Assembly (NCBI GenBank): GCA_936936565.1
Contig: CAKZIX010000150.1
Coordinates: 1 to 48,077, forward strand
Length of the DNA stretch: 48,077 nucleotides
From: an uncultured Nocardiaceae bacterium
Lineage (GTDB): Bacteria > Actinomycetota > Actinomycetes > Mycobacteriales > Mycobacteriaceae
Direction of reading: 5' to 3'
The notes beneath the pieces are model-generated. The model did no database searches, had not been told where the DNA came from, and saw nothing but the letters and a program-made list of their open reading frames with translations. Shown here piece by piece: positions 1 to 7,125 of the stretch; within the stretch, counting starts at the first letter, position 1, and each line of letters starts with the position of its first letter. The position numbers were made by a program, and so were the translations under genes.

Positions 1-44
1 CCGGGTAGTGCTACTCATTCGGGCCGGCCGCGCCGCACGCGAGC

Positions 45-1343
45 ATGGTTGGCATGCAGACCACCACGCTCGCCGGCCGCGCGGACCTCAACGCGCTGAC
101 CCCGGCAACCCGAGACCGTGCCGTCGACGTCGCCCGCATCGCCGCGCTCGTCGTCGTCATGTTCGGCCATTGCGCGATGCTGCTGGCCGCGCTCGATTCC
201 GGCGGCCTGCACATCGGCAACCTCCTCGGTCAGCTGCCGGCCCTGCAGCCGATCACCTGGGTTCTGCAGGTGATGCCGCTGTTCTTCCTGGCGGGCGGGG
301 CTGCCGCGGCGTACAGCTGGAAGGACGGATCGGCCTGGGGTAGCTGGCTTTTCACGCGTGCGCAGCGACTGTGCCGGCCGGTGTTCTGGTATCTGGCGGT
401 CTGGTCGGCCGGGCTGCTCGGCGCGGGCCTGATCCTCGGCCCCGACGCCGCGGCCGCGCTGGGCCGCGAATCGGTGGCGCTGCTGTGGTTCCTCGGCGTG
501 TATCTGATGGTGCTCGCGTTCGTGCCGGCGCTCACCCGAATGCGTTCCGGCGTCGCCGTCGGTGCGGTGCTCGCGCTGCTGCTGGCCGAATCGGCCGCAT
601 TCGACGCATTCCGGATGGCGCTCGGCACCCCCGCCGGGGGCGCGCCCAACTTTCTGATCGTCTGGCTCGTGCCGGTCGTCATCGGTGTCGCCTACGCCCG
701 CACGCTGATTTCTCGAATCGGTGCACTCGTCACTGCCGCAACCGCTTTCACCGCCCAGGTGCTGTTGGTGACGGTCGGGCCGTACGAGGTGTCGCTGGTG
801 ACCACCGGCAACGCCGCCGACTTCTCGAACGTCGGCCCGCCCACGCTGGTGCTGGCACTGCATTGCGTGTGGATGTCGATGCTGTTCGTCGCGTTCGCCG
901 GTGCCATCCAGCGCTGGGCGCAACGGCCCCGGGTCTGGTACGCCGTAGCCGTCGGCAACAGCGGTGCGATGACGCTGTACCTGTGGCACATCCCGGCCAT
1001 CGCCGTGGCGGCCTTCGGGTTGCACGCGTTCGGCCTGCACGCCTACGACGTGCACGCCCCCGGCTTCTGGGCGATCCTTGCGCTGCGGGCCGCCGTGTTC
1101 ACCGCGGTGATGCTGGCCTGCTTCCGGCTGCTGTCCCCGCTGGAACACCGCGCGCTGCCCTGGTGGGACGATCGGGTCCGCACCAGCGGAGCGCGAGCCA
1201 CGCTGATGGGCGCCCTCGTCGTCGCTGCGGGCATCACCACGCTGCTGCTCGCCAAGAACGGCCTCGGCGACGCGACCGGTGCTCTGCTGCTGGGCATATT
1301 CGCCGCGCTGGCCGCCGGGGCGCGCGCACTCGCCACTCGCTAA
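45..1343 (+). CDS. Acyltransferase family 3 (AT3/OafA-like) integral membrane protein
   Basis: This 432-residue protein has about ten hydrophobic segments spread along its length. The N-terminal signature has Arg23, Asp28, Arg31 and His42 in the spacing of acyltransferase-3 enzymes, where the Arg/Asp/His set lies at the end of the first membrane helix. Family members move acetyl or other acyl groups from the cytoplasm to extracytoplasmic sugars, lipids or cell-wall polymers; the substrate here cannot be read. A second in-frame ATG lies nine bases downstream at position 54 and is equally possible. The stop overlaps the stop of the convergent GNAT gene by four bases. The assignment rests on hydropathy and the N-terminal motif. 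Confidence 0.82.
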   Translation: MVGMQTTTLAGRADLNALTPATRDRAVDVARIAALVVVMFGHCAMLLAALDSGGLHIGNLLGQLPALQPITWVLQVMPLFFLAGGAAAAYSWKDGSAWGSWLFTRAQRLCRPVFWYLAVWSAGLLGAGLILGPDAAAALGRESVALLWFLGVYLMVLAFVPALTRMRSGVAVGAVLALLLAESAAFDAFRMALGTPAGGAPNFLIVWLVPVVIGVAYARTLISRIGALVTAATAFTAQVLLVTVGPYEVSLVTTGNAADFSNVGPPTLVLALHCVWMSMLFVAFAGAIQRWAQRPRVWYAVAVGNSGAMTLYLWHIPAIAVAAFGLHAFGLHAYDVHAPGFWAILALRAAVFTAVMLACFRLLSPLEHRALPWWDDRVRTSGARATLMGALVVAAGITTLLLAKNGLGDATGALLLGIFAALAAGARALATR

Positions 1344-1849
1344 CTCAGTTCCTTCTCGAACAGGATCACCGACAGGTCCGGCCCGTGGTCGAACACTCCG
1401 TCGGCGAAATGCTTCTCACGCAGCTCCCGGTAGCCCGCGTCGCGGTAGTAGGCGCGCAGCCGGGAGCTGTGCGCCGCCGTGTCCAGGCGGGCCCGCGGTT
1501 TGCCGTTGGCAGCCATGTATTGCTCGGCGTGCGTGAGCATCTGGCGACCCACGCCCTGGCCCTTGAAGCGGCGATCGATCACCAAGCCGTGCAAGTACCC
1601 GGCGGGGGCATCGTCACCGTCCCAGAACAGCGGGTCGGACCAGATGACGAAGAAGCCGCCCACGATCACGCCGTCGATGTCGCCGAAGAACAAGGTGCCG
1701 TCGCCGATCCATTGCCGCAGGCGCGCGGGGGTGAGCTCGTCGGGCACCCACTGCACGATGCCGTTGGCCACCATGTACCTGGCGGCCGCGTTGCGGATCT
1801 CGAGGTAGCGCTCGAGGTCTTCGGTTGGCGTGCAACGCACTTCAGCCAC
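1340..1849 (-). CDS. GNAT family N-acetyltransferase
   Basis: A 169-residue single-domain protein of normal GNAT length. Residues 94-101 (RFKGQGVG) form the R/QxxGxG acetyl-CoA pyrophosphate loop after a beta strand (YLHGLVIDRR), and a later segment (RLRAYYRDAGYRE) matches the family's C-terminal helix and strand. It should transfer an acetyl group from acetyl-CoA to a small-molecule or protein amine; the substrate is unknown. The GTG start overlaps the end of the upstream DUF1905/YdeI gene by eight bases, so the two are probably translated together as an operon. Confidence 0.88.
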   Translation of the reverse strand: MAEVRCTPTEDLERYLEIRNAAARYMVANGIVQWVPDELTPARLRQWIGDGTLFFGDIDGVIVGGFFVIWSDPLFWDGDDAPAGYLHGLVIDRRFKGQGVGRQMLTHAEQYMAANGKPRARLDTAAHSSRLRAYYRDAGYRELREKHFADGVFDHGPDLSVILFEKELS

Positions 1850-2279
1850 GCAGGGCCTCCAGGGTCTTGGCGATGCGGCGAGTGCGCGTCGCGGGCCGCT
1901 TGGCGTCCAGGATCGCCCGCACGTGCTCGCGGCGGTGACTGAACGACAGGTTGTCGAACGCGGTACGCAGACCCGCTGCGGCCAGCGCCGCGGCCAGATC
2001 GTCGGGCACGGTGACGGTGCGGGCGGCGGTGTCGCGCTCTACGGTGACGACGACGACATCACCGGGCTGCTTGCCCAACTCCGTGCGGATCGCCTTCAGG
2101 ATGCCCAGGCACGGGCCCGACCCCATGTTCACGATAGAGCCGGTGTAGGCGAGCCCGTCGAACGTCGCAGCCACCGGAATACGTCCGCCACCACCGAGTT
2201 CGGCGACGATGCCCGCGGGCACGGACACGAAGGCACCGCCGTTGATCGCGGCTTCGATCGGGGCCTCGAACCTGGGCAT
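1842..2279 (-). CDS. DUF1905 / YdeI-like (OmpD-associated) domain protein
   Basis: A 145-residue cytoplasmic protein. Residues 1-95 look like the small beta-barrel DUF1905 domain (FVSVP, PVAATFDG, GKQPGDVVVVTVERD), and residues 105-145 carry the YdeI-like helical tail (FDNLSFSHRREHVRAI, then a run of Arg/Lys). This two-domain layout is common in actinobacteria, and its biochemical role is not established. It is the promoter-proximal gene of a pair with the GNAT acetyltransferase, overlapping it by eight bases. No signal peptide or membrane segment is present. Confidence 0.8.
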   Translation of the reverse strand: MPRFEAPIEAAINGGAFVSVPAGIVAELGGGGRIPVAATFDGLAYTGSIVNMGSGPCLGILKAIRTELGKQPGDVVVVTVERDTAARTVTVPDDLAAALAAAGLRTAFDNLSFSHRREHVRAILDAKRPATRTRRIAKTLEALRG

Positions 2280-2288
2280 GTGATCAGG

Positions 2289-3257
2289 TTACGCAAGCGC
2301 AGCAGGCCGGCGGGCGGGGCTGCGCCCCGCCGCCACCAGCACCGCCAGCACCGTGATTCCGCAGCCCACCAGCACCGGAACGGTGAGCGCGCGCTGTGCC
2401 GGGAACAGCACGTCGAGCAGCACCCCGCCGACCATCTGACCGGCGACCGTGCCCAGGCCGAGCAACAGCACGCCCACCCAGCGCACGACGACGACACCCA
2501 TCGCGATGAATGCGATGCCCAAAAATCCGCCCAGGTACAGCCACGGATCCGGCGGCAGCCGCTCCGGGAGGCCACGCACGGCCACCTCGACGACCAGCGC
2601 CAGCGTCAGCGCGACGGTTCCGACGCCGAAATTGATCCAGGTCGCCACCAGCGGCCCGGTGACGGCGCCGACATGGCCGTTCATCGCCTGCTGCCAGGCG
2701 ATGCCCAGCCCGGCAGCGGCGGGCAAGAGCACCAGCCAGACATCACCGGCATGGAACTGACCCCAACTCGCGACGATCACGCCGGCCAAGGCGAGCACCG
2801 AGCCCGCGACCCGCGGCACGGTCACCGCGGTGGCGCCGCCGGGACCGAGGCCGAGCCGGTCGACCACCAAACTGCTGGTCAGCTGTCCGGCGATCACCGC
2901 GACACCGAACAGCGCCACCCCGAGCACGGCGGCCGAAAGTCCTTGTGAGGCAACATAGAATGCGCCGCACATGCCACCGGCGTACTGCCACCAAGGCAGC
3001 CGCGTACCCAGCGCCGCGCGGGCCGCGGCGGCTCCGGCCCGCAACCGGGCGCTGCCCGCCACCACGACACACAGCACCAGCAAGCCACAGCCGAAGCTGA
3101 TCAGCGCGGCCGCAACGCCGTCGTCGAGCCGGACCCCGAGCGCACCGTTGATCCGGGCCTGCGCCGCGACGGCAATCCCGATCGCGAAGGCCCCCAGCGC
3201 GCCCGCGATCCGCGTCCGAGCCGAGGCATCGGTGGGGATCAGGCTTGCACGACTCAC
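2289..3257 (-). CDS. DMT superfamily transporter, YdcZ (DUF606) type, two fused halves
   Basis: A 322-residue protein made almost wholly of hydrophobic helices, about ten in all. Two similar halves each end with helices of the DUF606/YdcZ type (for example AAVLGVALFGVAVIAGQL, and LLGLGTVAGQMVGGVLL in the second half). That matches the fused form of this drug/metabolite transporter subfamily. The open frame continues upstream, but the true start is a GTG whose first bases overlap the TGA of the upstream kinase (GTGA, four-base overlap). That overlap fixes the start and implies translational coupling. The substrate is unknown. The adjacent phosphotransferase and the divergent MarR gene suggest a small-molecule modification or export unit. 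Confidence 0.85.
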   Translation of the reverse strand: MSRASLIPTDASARTRIAGALGAFAIGIAVAAQARINGALGVRLDDGVAAALISFGCGLLVLCVVVAGSARLRAGAAAARAALGTRLPWWQYAGGMCGAFYVASQGLSAAVLGVALFGVAVIAGQLTSSLVVDRLGLGPGGATAVTVPRVAGSVLALAGVIVASWGQFHAGDVWLVLLPAAAGLGIAWQQAMNGHVGAVTGPLVATWINFGVGTVALTLALVVEVAVRGLPERLPPDPWLYLGGFLGIAFIAMGVVVVRWVGVLLLGLGTVAGQMVGGVLLDVLFPAQRALTVPVLVGCGITVLAVLVAAGRSPARRPAALA

Positions 3258-4387
3258 GCCACGGACTGTGCCATGTCCACCAGCGCCCGCGTCAGGGCCA
3301 CCCGCTGCGCCAAGAACTCCGGGGTGACGCCACCCGGTTCGTCGAGCCCGAGCGAGGCGAGCGCCGAACGTGCCGTGAGCGATCCCACGTAGCCCAGCCG
3401 CACGTCGGCGGGGTCGACGGCGTAGTCCTCGTCGGCCAGGCCGTCCAGGTAGGCGTCGAAAATGGCCGCATCGATGGCGGGCAGCTCCGCCGCGGCGAGC
3501 TCGCCGGCATGCGCGAGCCCGACGAGCAGCTGGCCGAGGTCGAAACCGATGGGCAGCAGGGTGCCGAATCCCCAGTCGATGACCACCCGTTCGCTGCGCT
3601 TGCCGACCGGGATCAGTAGGTTCTGCGGGCTGGCGTCGCCGTGGGCGTAGGTCTGCGGCAGCCGGTCGAGCCGGTCCAACAGTCCCGGCAGCCGGCCGGC
3701 CAGGGCGAGCATTTCGGCGACGAGGTCGGCAGGCACACCGGGCACCGGCTGTGCCCGCAGCGCATGCAGTTCGCCCACGGTGGCGATCAGGATCCGGTGC
3801 TCCACGAAGTAGCGCAGTGCGCCACGCTCCATCTCCTTGGGCACCAACGGTATGCGCGCGTTCGCCGGGGTGCCCTGGCGGCGCCTGGCGGCGAGGCGGC
3901 CGAGCAGATACGCCGCACGAGCGAAATCTTCCGGCTGCCAGGGCAGCGGATCGACCTCGACGAACTCCCACCACAGCGCCACGTGATCGTCGTCGATTTC
4001 CTTGGCGTAGTGCAACGTCGGCGTCCGCATGCCGTCGGGCAGCAGATCGGCGATGCCGGCCCGGCAGATGTCGTACTCGAACCGCCACGGGATGGCACGG
4101 CACAGCTCCTCGCGAAACTGTTCGGGCACGGCGAGCAGGCCCGGCCAACGCCGCACGTGGCGCAGCAACTTCACGAAGTAGGACTGGGTGCCGGCCTCGT
4201 GTGCGACGTCCACGCGCCAGAGCCCGGCGGTGGCCGGAGCGCCCCAGGAGTACGGGAACGGTTGTACGACAACACTTTCGACACGAACGTTCGCACCCGC
4301 CGCTGCGGCGGTGATGCGTTGTAGTAGTGCGGGATCCACTGCGGCGAGGTGGTAGTGGTCCTGGCCTTCATCCACATGTACTGGCAC
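3254..4387 (-). CDS. Phosphotransferase of the aminoglycoside phosphotransferase (APH) fold
   Basis: A 377-residue kinase-fold protein. Lys73 (FVKLL) fits the ATP-binding lysine. His249-Gly-Asp251 with Asn256 (HGDASPQNLL) is the Brenner catalytic motif, and Asp271 (VIDWGFG) is the metal-binding aspartate. APH-fold enzymes phosphorylate aminoglycosides, choline, sugars or other small alcohols, and the substrate cannot be told from sequence. The gene is first in an operon with the DMT transporter. It lies divergent from a MarR regulator, sharing a 76-base control region with a perfect 7-bp inverted repeat. Resistance is possible but not shown. Confidence 0.85.
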   Translation of the reverse strand: MPVHVDEGQDHYHLAAVDPALLQRITAAAAGANVRVESVVVQPFPYSWGAPATAGLWRVDVAHEAGTQSYFVKLLRHVRRWPGLLAVPEQFREELCRAIPWRFEYDICRAGIADLLPDGMRTPTLHYAKEIDDDHVALWWEFVEVDPLPWQPEDFARAAYLLGRLAARRRQGTPANARIPLVPKEMERGALRYFVEHRILIATVGELHALRAQPVPGVPADLVAEMLALAGRLPGLLDRLDRLPQTYAHGDASPQNLLIPVGKRSERVVIDWGFGTLLPIGFDLGQLLVGLAHAGELAAAELPAIDAAIFDAYLDGLADEDYAVDPADVRLGYVGSLTARSALASLGLDEPGGVTPEFLAQRVALTRALVDMAQSVA

Positions 4388-4413
4388 ACCTGCGGCCCTC
4401 GATTCGGACGGGA

Positions 4414-4460
4414 GAAAGTAAGGCTACTTTCCTATATCTCGAATAGTAAGGTAGCCTGAT
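4414..4460. promoter_or_regulatory. Probable MarR operator in the kinase/MarR divergent promoter
   Basis: A perfect 7-bp inverted repeat, GAAAGTA-AGGC-TACTTTC, lies at 4414-4431. A second copy of the half-element, AGTAAGGTAGCCT, follows at 4445-4457, ending seven bases before the MarR ATG. The two elements share the core GTAAGG(C)TA. Position between two divergent genes, one encoding a MarR protein, makes an autoregulatory operator the simplest reading. Binding is inferred, not shown. Confidence 0.55.
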
Positions 4461-4463
4461 TAC

Positions 4464-4880
4464 ATGCGCAACACCCATCTTCCCGACCATTTGCTGGCGT
4501 TGCTCGAGGGCACCCAACGGCGCATGATCGCCGAATTGACCAACTACGAGCGGGTCACCGCACGCGGCAGTTACGTCCGGATCGCGCAGATGGTGCCGCC
4601 GGAGGGGATTCGGGTCACCGACCTGGCGGCGCTGGCGAACATGACGAAGCAGGCGCTCGGCCAATTCGTCGACGAAATGGAAGCCGCCGGACTGGTGACG
4701 AGCGAGCGGCTGGCGACCGACCGGCGGGTCCGGCTGGTACGGCGGACCGCGCACGGCGACGAGGTCTGCGCGACGGTGGACCGCGTGTTCGCCGAGATCG
4801 AGGACAAGCTGCGCGCCGAGGTGGGCGAACGGCGCTACCAGACGATGCGCAAGGTGCTGGGCGAACTCAGCGTCATCTGA
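4464..4880 (+). CDS. MarR family transcriptional regulator
   Basis: A 138-residue protein of typical MarR length. A winged helix-turn-helix covers roughly residues 40-100 (RVTDLAALANMTKQALGQFVDEMEAAG followed by the wing RLATDRRVRLVRRT). Flanking helices at both ends would form the dimer interface. It probably binds the inverted repeats immediately upstream and controls its own gene and the divergent kinase/DMT operon. The ATG sits so close to a possible -10 (TAGCCT) that the mRNA could be leaderless. The 3' end overlaps the convergent metallopeptidase by eight bases. Confidence 0.9.
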   Translation: MRNTHLPDHLLALLEGTQRRMIAELTNYERVTARGSYVRIAQMVPPEGIRVTDLAALANMTKQALGQFVDEMEAAGLVTSERLATDRRVRLVRRTAHGDEVCATVDRVFAEIEDKLRAEVGERRYQTMRKVLGELSVI

Positions 4881-5709
4881 CGGTGTCCGGCGGCGCCGCC
4901 CAGGTGTTGCACGAATCCAGCGAATTGCGTTGCACGCCAACGGTGAACCAGTCGCCGAAGTGCGCAGGCGTGCCGTGGGTGCCGGCACTGCCGGGAGCGT
5001 CGCCGCGGGTGTAGTTGTCCTGCTGGGCAATTGCCGCGGTCGCCAGATCGAACGATGCACCGACGAACATCCCGGCGAAACACTGCGCCTGCAGCTCGGC
5101 CCGGCGGGAAACCTCCAGTCCCGCAGGAGAATTCCGCCCCGAGGCGGCAATCAGCTGCGTCGACGCCGCCAGCGTGCCCGACAGCTCCTGCACGTGATGA
5201 CCGTATTCGTGCGCCAGCAGGCTCACCGCCGCCGCCGGAATACCGCGCGGTCCGGCATTGGTGTTTCGGTAGCTCGACGGCGCCAGCGAGATGACCCCGT
5301 TGCAGTAGAAGCTGTTGCCCTCCGGCGGTCGCGTACAGGTGCCGGTCTGCGGGGTTTCGGTGACGACCAGCCTCGCCGGCCGGAATTCGATACCCAGCCG
5401 CTCGAGCACCGGCCGCCAGGCCAGGTCCAGACAGCGCAGCGCGGTGTCCAGAAATGCCGGGTCGTCCCATGGCGGCAAGTCACACGGGCGGCGCGCCAGC
5501 GACACCGCCGAATTGAGCGGGTTGGCGGCGGCGACCGTCGGCAGCACCGCGGTGGACCCGGTCGTCGGGACGACCGTGCCGACCGTGACTCGCCCGGTGG
5601 GCGTGGTGGTCGCCGCGACCGGCACCGACGTCGTGAACACCTGCTGCGCCGGACCACCGCAGGCCGCCGCGCAGAGGACGGCAACCAGGACCGCTACCGC
5701 CCGACGCAC
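4873..5709 (-). CDS. Neutral zinc metallopeptidase lipoprotein (YpfJ-like)
   Basis: A 278-residue exported protein. Residues 1-17 form a short signal peptide ending AAAC17, a plausible lipobox, so the mature protein should be membrane-anchored on the outer face. A Thr/Val/Pro-rich linker follows to about residue 65. The catalytic domain has His167-Glu-Tyr-Gly-His171 (HExxH zinc motif) and a conserved downstream segment (RRAELQAQCFAGMF) with the third-ligand glutamate of the putative neutral zinc metallopeptidase family (PF04228). Four or more cysteines suggest disulfides. The substrate is not known. The gene is convergent with and slightly overlaps marR. Confidence 0.88.
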   Translation of the reverse strand: MRRAVAVLVAVLCAAACGGPAQQVFTTSVPVAATTTPTGRVTVGTVVPTTGSTAVLPTVAAANPLNSAVSLARRPCDLPPWDDPAFLDTALRCLDLAWRPVLERLGIEFRPARLVVTETPQTGTCTRPPEGNSFYCNGVISLAPSSYRNTNAGPRGIPAAAVSLLAHEYGHHVQELSGTLAASTQLIAASGRNSPAGLEVSRRAELQAQCFAGMFVGASFDLATAAIAQQDNYTRGDAPGSAGTHGTPAHFGDWFTVGVQRNSLDSCNTWAAPPDTVR

Positions 5710-5745
5710 GTCAGAGATTGTGGCCGATCCCGCTGCGGCGCGCGG

Positions 5746-6927
5746 CTAATCGTCGGTTTTGGGCGGCAGCCAGCGCGGCACCAGGACCGCCGCCGCCACC
5801 ATCGGCACCGCGAACAGCGCGACCAGCACCGGCAGCGACAGCCACAGCGTGCCGATCCCGACCAGCGCGTAGACCGCGACGGCGACCACCTCCGACAGCA
5901 GACCCGACACCGAGGTGACGGTGGCGCGCGCCGGGCCCTCGATGCTGTCTTGCATGCGGGCCTCGGCGACGATCGAGGTGTTGTACAGGATGCCGTAGGC
6001 CACGCCGATCGCGAGGAAGCCGACGGCGCCCGCCAGCGATCCGACGCCGAACAGCACACCCGCCACGGCCACCGCGATCGCCATCACGCGCGCCGACATG
6101 CCGGTCGTGCGCCCGGCCAGGAAGGTGCCGGTCACCGTGCCGACGAACACCAGCGCGAACAGCAGCGGAATGTCGCGCGTATCGACACCGTGCTCGCCGG
6201 CCAGCAGGCCGAAGTATTCGTCGAAGGCGGTGAACCCGAACAGCAGCGACGCCAGCAGCACGCCGTGGCGCACCCGCGGGCGATGCAGCACCTCCGACGT
6301 ACCCGCGCGCAACATGCCCAGGTAGCGCTGCAGGGCCGGTTCGGCCGGCTTGACGAACTCGTCGGGCGCATCGTCGTCGTCTTCGAGGTCGTCGACGTCG
6401 GCCACCGAAGCCACCTTCGGCGCGCGTGGCAGCGACAACGCCACCAGTCCGTGGGCAATCGCCACGCCGACGCTGGCCCAGCCCACCAATGCATACCCAC
6501 CCCACGCATACAGCGGCGTCGCGGCGACCATCGACACCACGACGCTGATCTCGGCGATGCCGGTGCCGTAGCCGTTGATCCGGGCGTACAGCTTGGTGGC
6601 CGAGCGGGCCGCCAGCTCGTCGTAGAGCAACGCCTCGAAGGTGCCGGACTGCAGCGCACCGCTGGTGCCCCACAGCACAAAACCGATGGCGAAACCGAGA
6701 TACGAGGGGAAGACTGTCCACGTGGCGAAACCCGCCGCGAGAAACACCGCACCGAGGACCAGCAGCAACCGGCGGTCGATCGTGTCGGCCCAGGCACCCG
6801 AAGGCACCTCGAGTACGAACGATGTCAGCGACCATACGACCAGCAGCGTCGAGATTTCCGCCGTGGACAGGCCGTGGTCGGCGAACAACAGCGCGTACAG
6901 GGGGTAGATCGGCATGAGTTCGCGCAA
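5746..6927 (-). CDS. MFS transporter
   Basis: About 393 residues with eleven or twelve predicted membrane helices, interrupted near residues 175-200 by an acidic cytoplasmic loop (DDLEDDDDAPDE) between the two halves. Helix 2 and the following loop (EVPSGAWADTIDRR) resemble the MFS motif-A region. The start is uncertain: TTG at 6927 and ATG at 6915 are the first candidates, neither with a good ribosome site. The frame stays open upstream for 16 codons that read as the missing first half of helix 1 (SLAVRAIAFLGL), back to a TGA at 6976. The gene is divergent from the MMPL gene, so the operator at 7071-7107 could control both. Confidence 0.8.
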   Translation of the reverse strand: MRELMPIYPLYALLFADHGLSTAEISTLLVVWSLTSFVLEVPSGAWADTIDRRLLLVLGAVFLAAGFATWTVFPSYLGFAIGFVLWGTSGALQSGTFEALLYDELAARSATKLYARINGYGTGIAEISVVVSMVAATPLYAWGGYALVGWASVGVAIAHGLVALSLPRAPKVASVADVDDLEDDDDAPDEFVKPAEPALQRYLGMLRAGTSEVLHRPRVRHGVLLASLLFGFTAFDEYFGLLAGEHGVDTRDIPLLFALVFVGTVTGTFLAGRTTGMSARVMAIAVAVAGVLFGVGSLAGAVGFLAIGVAYGILYNTSIVAEARMQDSIEGPARATVTSVSGLLSEVVAVAVYALVGIGTLWLSLPVLVALFAVPMVAAAVLVPRWLPPKTDD

Positions 6928-7070
6928 GCCGAGAAACGCGATGGCCCGAACCGCAAGCGATCTAGTGCTGGTCGGTCAACTTTCGCCGGTGGGGAAGCGC
7001 ATGGCCACATCGTCGCCGCACCCGCGCGATGCCGTCAAACTATTTTCGTTGCCTCTTCCCGGCAACTGGG

Positions 7071-7108
7071 AACGGCGTTACGCTAACGCCACTAACTTAA
7101 CGCCGTTA
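7071..7108. promoter_or_regulatory. Probable TetR operator of the mmpL-tetR operon
   Basis: AACGGCGTTA at 7071-7080 is exactly mirrored by TAACGCCGTT at 7098-7107. Inside lies a further perfect repeat, GGCGTTA-CGC-TAACGCC (7074-7090). The downstream arm also makes its own palindrome, TAAC-GCC-GTTA (7098-7108). The repeated GTTA/TAAC half-sites are typical of TetR operators. The element ends just before the AAGGGAG ribosome site of the MMPL gene, whose operon includes a tetR gene. Confidence 0.65.
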
Positions 7109-7125
7109 GCCAAGGGAGTCCATCG

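Noticed and set aside
15..1148. Long minus-strand frame opposite the AT3 gene
   Set aside because: Composition is His/Gln/Arg/Gly-rich with no domain; it is the antisense shadow of a clear membrane protein in high-GC DNA.
4440..4460. Second IdeR box
   Set aside because: AGTAAGGTAGCCT has an IdeR-like half, but alignment to the 19-bp consensus needs a gap; the MarR operator explains it better.
4930..7086. 718-codon plus-strand frame
   Set aside because: It runs antisense to the metallopeptidase and MFS genes, and its text is Arg/Gln/His-rich without any family signature.
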